DNA of 64,000 nt, taken from NCBI GenBank assembly GCA_963797675.1, contig CAWCQQ010000007.1, positions 248,001 through 312,000 on the forward strand, written 5' to 3'. Below the pieces are notes generated by a model. It saw nothing but the letters and a program-made list of their open reading frames with translations, made no database searches and was not told the origin of the DNA. This DNA is from DASQPR01 sp963797675. GTDB lineage: Bacteria > Actinomycetota > Actinomycetes > Mycobacteriales > Micromonosporaceae. The position numbers and the translations under genes were made by a program. Within the stretch, counting starts at the first letter, position 1; the number at the start of each line of letters is the position of its first letter. This document shows, in pieces, positions 60,093-64,000 of this stretch.

Positions 60093-60716
60093 GTGACCCA
60101 CGATCACGCGTTCACCGATCTGCTGGCGCTGCTCGCGTACGGGCAGCTCCAGGCGTTTGATCAGATGGCGGCGGATGCCCGAAATGCGCCGGATCTTCGC
60201 CGACGGGCGGCGCTCAGCGCGATGGCCTCGGCCGAGATGTCGAACTATTACCGCCTGATTGTGCGGTTGCGTCAGCAGACCGACGACCCGTACGCAGCGA
60301 TGGCACCGTTCGTCGGGCCACTCGATGCCTACCACCAGCAGACCGAGCCGAGGGATTGGCTGGAAGCACTGGTCAAGGCATATGTGGGGGATGGCATCGC
60401 GGACGATTTCTACGCCGAAGTGGCTGCGTTCCTGGATCCGCCGGATCGGGAATTCGTACGGGAAATCGTCCACGAGGAACGTTATGTCGCATTTGCTGCG
60501 GAGGAGATCCGAGCGGCGATCGCGGTCGATCCGAAGATCGTCAGCCCGCTGTCGATGTGGGCGCGCCGCCTGGTCGGTGAGGCGCTGTCGCAGGCAATGC
60601 ACGTCAGTGCGGAACGGCCGACGCTTGCCCTGCTGATCGACGACCTACCGGGAGTGCTGAAGCGCATCACCGACGCGCATACCAACCGGATGACCGCCGT
60701 AGGCCTGAACAACTGA
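60093..60716 (+). CDS. Ferritin-like fold protein (MiaE-like)
   Basis: Protein of 207 residues with a four-helix ferritin-like pattern. Candidate diiron ligands are the Glu of MASAEMSNYY and the EERYVAFAAEEI segment near the end of helix 4. Actinobacterial homologues resemble the tRNA hydroxylase MiaE, but a tRNA role is not established here. The open frame reaches back to 58629, but that part is antisense to the helicase, so the GTG at 60093 is chosen; TACTCT lies six bases before it. It ends at a terminator shared with the DUF3107 gene. Confidence 0.85.
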   Translation: MTHDHAFTDLLALLAYGQLQAFDQMAADARNAPDLRRRAALSAMASAEMSNYYRLIVRLRQQTDDPYAAMAPFVGPLDAYHQQTEPRDWLEALVKAYVGDGIADDFYAEVAAFLDPPDREFVREIVHEERYVAFAAEEIRAAIAVDPKIVSPLSMWARRLVGEALSQAMHVSAERPTLALLIDDLPGVLKRITDAHTNRMTAVGLNN

Positions 60717-60745
60717 GAGGCACCGGCCCTATCGCCGGTGCCTCT
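60716..60745. terminator. Bidirectional terminator
   Basis: AGAGGCACCGGC pairs perfectly with GCCGGTGCCTCT around a 6-base loop, overlapping the ferritin-like stop codon by one base. It separates convergent genes. Confidence 0.85.
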
Positions 60746-60749
60746 GAGC

Positions 60750-60977
60750 TCAGCGGCCTGCGGTGAAGCCGACCATCCGGGTGGCCGCCTCGGCGATCTC
60801 GACATAAGCGATCTTGTCGACCGGCACGAGCACGCGGCGACCCTTGTCGTCGACGAGGCTCAGCATCCCGCCGTTCTTCATCGCCTTGGCGATCGCGTCT
60901 TCGATCTCGGCCGGCGACTGAGTGCTCTCCAGGACCAGTTCACGGGGTGCGTACTGCACACCGATCTTGACCTCCAC
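60750..60977 (-). CDS. DUF3107 protein (TB9.4-like)
   Basis: Small actinobacterial protein of 75 residues: VEVKIGVQYAPRELVLES, then EIEDAIAKAMKNGGMLSLVDDKGRRVLVP, ending AATRMVGFTAGR. The domain is widespread and conserved, with unknown function. The GTG at 60977 has GGGAGGA seven bases upstream and is the right start; the longer frame to 61088 overlaps the TetR gene. The neighbourhood is conserved with mycobacteria. Confidence 0.9.
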   Translation of the reverse strand: MEVKIGVQYAPRELVLESTQSPAEIEDAIAKAMKNGGMLSLVDDKGRRVLVPVDKIAYVEIAEAATRMVGFTAGR

Positions 60978-61042
60978 GATTGGTCCTCCCTCTACGTTCA
61001 CGCACGATGGCTCAGCAAATCTAGCCCATCTGGAGCACCGTG

Positions 61043-61705
61043 CTAGATCGGCTCGCCCTGCATCGGGAAGCTCGCGATGCCCCGCCATGCCAGCGTAGCC
61101 ATCAGCGCCTCGGCCGCATCCTTATCGACCTGACGACCGCCGGCCAACCAGAACTGCGCGGATGTGACCGCGGCACCGACGAGGCCGGCGGCGAGCAGCT
61201 CGGCCGGCGCCCGATCGACGCCGGTATCACCCATGATCGTCGCTGTGATCGCCTCGATACAGAGGCGCTCGACCCGGTCGACCCGTTCGCGGACGGACGA
61301 TTCGTTGCGCAGATCGGATTCGAAGACGAGCCGGAACGCCTCGCTCTCGTGGTCGACGAATTCGAAATAGGCGCGCATAGCACCGCTGACCCGGTCGTGG
61401 TTGTCGCTGGTCGCGGCCATGGCGCCGCGGACCCGGGCGACGAGCGCATCGCAGTGCGTGTCGAGAAGTGCGAGATAGAGCTCGAGCTTGCCCGGAAAGT
61501 GCTGGTAGAGGACGGGCTTGGAGACGCCGGCGCGCTCGGCGATGTCGTCCATCGCGGCTGCGTGATAGCCGTGCGCAACAAATACCTCCTGCGCCGCCGC
61601 GAGAAGCTGTTTGCGGCGGGCGGAGCGCGGCATGCGGACCGGTCGACCGGACGTTTCCGGTCCGCCCGTCGTGTCGGTGCCACGGAGGCCGTTGACGGCC
61701 ATCAT
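61043..61705 (-). CDS. TetR-family regulator
   Basis: Regulator of about 220 residues. The helix-turn-helix is LLAAAQEVFVAHGYHAAAMDD and IAERAGVSKPVLYQHFPGK, a standard TetR pattern with YQHF before helix 4. The C-terminal ligand domain is of the TetR type seen beside DUF3107 genes (Rv3208 position). GGGGG lies just before the ATG pair at 61705/61702, so either may start translation; GTG at 61714 is a weaker choice. The ligand and targets are unknown. Confidence 0.9.
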   Translation of the reverse strand: MMAVNGLRGTDTTGGPETSGRPVRMPRSARRKQLLAAAQEVFVAHGYHAAAMDDIAERAGVSKPVLYQHFPGKLELYLALLDTHCDALVARVRGAMAATSDNHDRVSGAMRAYFEFVDHESEAFRLVFESDLRNESSVRERVDRVERLCIEAITATIMGDTGVDRAPAELLAAGLVGAAVTSAQFWLAGGRQVDKDAAEALMATLAWRGIASFPMQGEPI

Positions 61706-61813
61706 TACCCCCACTGCTTGTCGTATCTGTATCTATTAGCTCGCGGCCGATCGACCGGTTATCCGGCGTATCTCAACACGGTAGCCTCACCATGGGCAAC
61801 CGAGGAGCGCGCG

Positions 61814-63499
61814 GTGGACGAAGTGGGACAACCCGGCGGCGCACAACCGGGCACGTATGAGGATCAATCCGCTGGCGCGGAGATAGCCGGTGGATCATCT
61901 GTGATGGCTGCGAGTGGTTCGACCCTGTCACAATCCGCGAAGGATCGGCGCACGGACGTGTTCGACGCTGACATGATCGTACCGATCTCACCGTCGTGGC
62001 AAACTGCGCCGATCGCCAAGCCGATCGACGCCGCCACCGACCATGCACAACTCCTCGCATCTCTCCGCGTGACCAGGGCGAGCATCGCCCGCAATGCGAT
62101 CGGGCACCACATGTCGGAAGCGCTGTTCGAAGATACTGTCGAGTCGCTCACGGTCCCGGGCGGGCCAGTCGGCCGGGACACCACAGCCATGCGCCCCAAC
62201 CGAGCAGACCAGGAAGAGTCAGTCCGATATATGACACGGCCGGTGTCCAGTCAGCAGGACGTACAACCTCCGCAGGCGCAGCCCCCGCCGTTGCAGCCCT
62301 TGCAGGCCTCGCGGCCCACGTCGCCATCGGCGTTGCCGTCGCAGCCGGAGCCTCGGGCGTCGGCGGAGCCCCGCTTGCCGGCGCAACGGCTGCCGGTCGA
62401 GGCCGAATTCCATCATCTACCGGAGGCAGGTTTGGGCACCGAACAGGACGAGTTGGTGCAGCCGGACATCGATCCGCTGACCAGTCCACTGTCGAGTCTG
62501 GACGTCGACGAGCCGGTCGTGGCGGAGGAGACATCCCCGTCGGACATGGTCCCGACGCTCCCGATACGCGTACCGGCTGCGCCGGACGTCCCGGACGTCC
62601 CGGACGATGACGATGACTATGCCGACGACGAGGCGGAAGCGTCCGCGCCGGAGAATCCCGAACTGACCCGGATCGCGAGCCGGCTCCGGCACGATGAGCC
62701 GCCGGCCGAGCCGCCCGCCGATCTCGATGTCACCGCCGTTCTCGAAGCCGTACGGGGCGTTACCGGTGTCGCGAACGCGCACCTGCGAGGAAACCCGGGC
62801 GGCATGCATACGTTGCGGCTGGATCTCGCGGAGGGTGCCGATCCCGGTCGCGTCAGCCGGCAGGTCGCACGCCTGCTCAAGGAGCGGATGGGCCTCGCGG
62901 CCGAGCCGAGGCGGTCACGGTCGGGCGGGAACGAACCACTCGTCGAGGAGCCGCCCACGGCCCCGCCGGCGATGAACCAGCCATCCGGTCCACCGGTCCG
63001 TCCGGTCCCGCCGGCCGACGAGCCGCCGCTGTTCCCACGGCCGCGTCCCAGCACGCTCAGCGACGTCGCCGCGATGGACGGCCGGTTGCCGGATCCTCCG
63101 ACGCGCATCACGGTCGACCAGGTACGCGTTTCCACGCTGGGCAGTGAGGCAACGGTCGAGGTACGCCTCGCCACCGGTGGCGTACCGTCCGTCGGCGCCG
63201 CAACCGGGCCTGCGGTGGACGGCTACCTCCTCCGGCTCGCAGCCCAGGCGGCGGCGAGCGCGATCGACGGTCTGGTCGAGGCGTCGCCGACCGCGCCGCA
63301 GATCCGGTGCTTTGTCGATCATGCCGGTGTGGTGCCGTTCGGCAGTTGCGTGGTCGCCGTCGTGGTGGTCCTGGTGTCCGGTGCCGGCTGGGTGGAACAG
63401 CTGGTCGGGTCGGCCATCGTGGCCGGCGACCCGCGCCAGGCGATCGTTCGGGCAACGCTCGCCGCGATGAATCGCCGGTTGGAGAGTTTGCTCGCCTGA
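61814..63499 (+). CDS. Large acidic/proline-rich protein with small C-terminal domains, function unknown
   Basis: Protein of 561 residues. The N-terminal half is disordered, rich in Pro, Gln and Asp (an acidic run DVPDVPDDDDDYADDEAEA near residue 265). A small domain follows near 305 (VTAVLEAVRGVTGVANAHLR...LRLDLAEGADPGRVSRQVARLLKER), then a Pro-rich linker and a last domain of about 140 residues (QVRVSTLGSEATVEVRL...FVDHAGVVPFGSCVVAVVVVLV). I do not know the family. The two domains resemble ligand-binding or dimerisation folds such as those at the end of LeuA. The GTG at 61814 has GGAG about nine bases before it. Confidence 0.75.
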   Translation: MDEVGQPGGAQPGTYEDQSAGAEIAGGSSVMAASGSTLSQSAKDRRTDVFDADMIVPISPSWQTAPIAKPIDAATDHAQLLASLRVTRASIARNAIGHHMSEALFEDTVESLTVPGGPVGRDTTAMRPNRADQEESVRYMTRPVSSQQDVQPPQAQPPPLQPLQASRPTSPSALPSQPEPRASAEPRLPAQRLPVEAEFHHLPEAGLGTEQDELVQPDIDPLTSPLSSLDVDEPVVAEETSPSDMVPTLPIRVPAAPDVPDVPDDDDDYADDEAEASAPENPELTRIASRLRHDEPPAEPPADLDVTAVLEAVRGVTGVANAHLRGNPGGMHTLRLDLAEGADPGRVSRQVARLLKERMGLAAEPRRSRSGGNEPLVEEPPTAPPAMNQPSGPPVRPVPPADEPPLFPRPRPSTLSDVAAMDGRLPDPPTRITVDQVRVSTLGSEATVEVRLATGGVPSVGAATGPAVDGYLLRLAAQAAASAIDGLVEASPTAPQIRCFVDHAGVVPFGSCVVAVVVVLVSGAGWVEQLVGSAIVAGDPRQAIVRATLAAMNRRLESLLA

Positions 63500-63522
63500 G
63501 CCGCCTCGCCGGTGTGCGGAAG

Positions 63523-63528
63523 CATACT
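63523..63528 (+). promoter_or_regulatory. Candidate -10 box (leaderless hydrolase gene)
   Basis: CATACT six bases before the ATG at 63535. Confidence 0.35.
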
Positions 63529-63534
63529 TGAGGT

Positions 63535-64000
63535 ATGAAAAGGGCCAAACTGGCCTCAAACGGGGCGCTATGCCAATCCGATGTGCTCGTCCCGCCGTGG
63601 CCGGGGCGAGCTGTGCACCTCGACGGTGCGGTCACGTACGTCCGCAACACACCGACGCTGGCCGCCGACGCGGAACCCGCCCTGTACGTGCACGGTCTCG
63701 GCGGCTCGTCCCAGAACTGGACCGACGTCGCCGGGATGCTCGCGTGCCGGCTCGACGGTCAGGCCATTGACCTGCCCGGATTCGGTCGCAGTGATCCCAG
63801 TTCGCGCTACACGATCGACGCGCTGTCCCATCGGGTCATCCGCTGGATCGACGCGTCCGATCGAGGGCCGGTGCACCTGATCGGCAACTCGCTCGGCGGT
63901 GCGATCTCGGTGAAGGTCGCGGCCGCTCGTCCCGATCTGGTCCGGACGCTCACGCTGATCTCGCCGGCGCTCCCGTTCCTCGACCCACGCCGGTCCGCGC
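63535..64000 (+). CDS. Alpha/beta hydrolase, truncated by the window end
   Basis: The first 155 residues of an alpha/beta-fold hydrolase. The oxyanion HGLGG (YVHGLGGSSQNWTDV near residue 54) and the nucleophile elbow GNSLGG near residue 122 are visible; the acid and histidine lie beyond the window. A further segment, DLPGFGRSDPSS, is typical of the family. Substrate is unknown. The ATG at 63535 has a CATACT box six bases upstream and no ribosome-binding site. Confidence 0.88.
   Translation, partial: MKRAKLASNGALCQSDVLVPPWPGRAVHLDGAVTYVRNTPTLAADAEPALYVHGLGGSSQNWTDVAGMLACRLDGQAIDLPGFGRSDPSSRYTIDALSHRVIRWIDASDRGPVHLIGNSLGGAISVKVAAARPDLVRTLTLISPALPFLDPRRSA

Noticed and set aside
61040..61813. 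Upstream extension of the acidic protein gene
   Set aside because: This part is antisense to the TetR regulator, and a GTG with GGAG lies at 61814.

Overview
The window is a high-GC, densely coded stretch of chromosome from an actinobacterium (Actinomycetota). The evidence is GTG starts, ATGA-overlapping genes, actinobacterial families (DUF3107, CU044_5270-type protein, MiaE-like ferritin fold protein, RecQ with a phosphoribosyltransferase tail) and a block DEAD helicase / ferritin-like protein / DUF3107 / TetR that matches the Rv3211-Rv3208 neighbourhood of mycobacteria. I cannot fix the genus. Many genes carry a TAnnnT-like box six or seven bases before the start codon, which points to frequent leaderless transcripts.

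Layout. 1-7.3 kb: a defence cluster, all on +: the end of an unknown gene, a CBASS cyclase (CD-NTase), a Cap4-like SAVED effector nuclease, then SbcD and SbcC. A gene-poor stretch and tRNA-Arg(CCT) follow. 8-22.6 kb: ordinary small metabolic and regulatory genes (two methyltransferases, VOC, SnoaL-like, ECF sigma factor with its partner, carboxylesterase, PhyH dioxygenase, lectin-LysM protein, lipoprotein, RsgA with a leader that could act as an attenuator, HIT, HEAT, monooxygenase, MFS pump), plus a roughly 450-bp nested inverted-repeat element. 22.7-31.3 kb: a valS gene broken by a +1 shift, a TetR-DCC-membrane protein operon with two matching operators, two tandem membrane-anchored proteins resembling inactive metallopeptidases, and an ornithine cyclodeaminase homologue. 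31.3-35.3 kb: a three-gene operon for an uncommon phospholipid or phosphodiester head group (nucleotidyltransferase, G1P-dehydrogenase-like enzyme, nucleotidyltransferase-CDP-alcohol transferase fusion). 35.3-41.7 kb: Rsm22-like methyltransferase, cold-shock protein, FHA protein, RecQ, a decayed NlpC/P60 gene and an unknown protein.

41.9-58.1 kb is the most unusual part: a nine-gene, tightly coupled operon encoding a VWA membrane protein, a tubulin-like protein, a multi-helix membrane protein, two pseudokinases (one with a PQQ-type propeller outside the membrane), two related P-loop GTPases with zinc ribbons, two GAP1-like proteins (one fused to a GTPase, one membrane-anchored) and a small anchored protein. 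It looks like a GTPase-centred signalling or conflict system assembled at the membrane. 58.1-64 kb returns to core genes and ends inside an alpha/beta hydrolase gene.

All functions are assigned from visible motifs and remembered family features; no database search was run.
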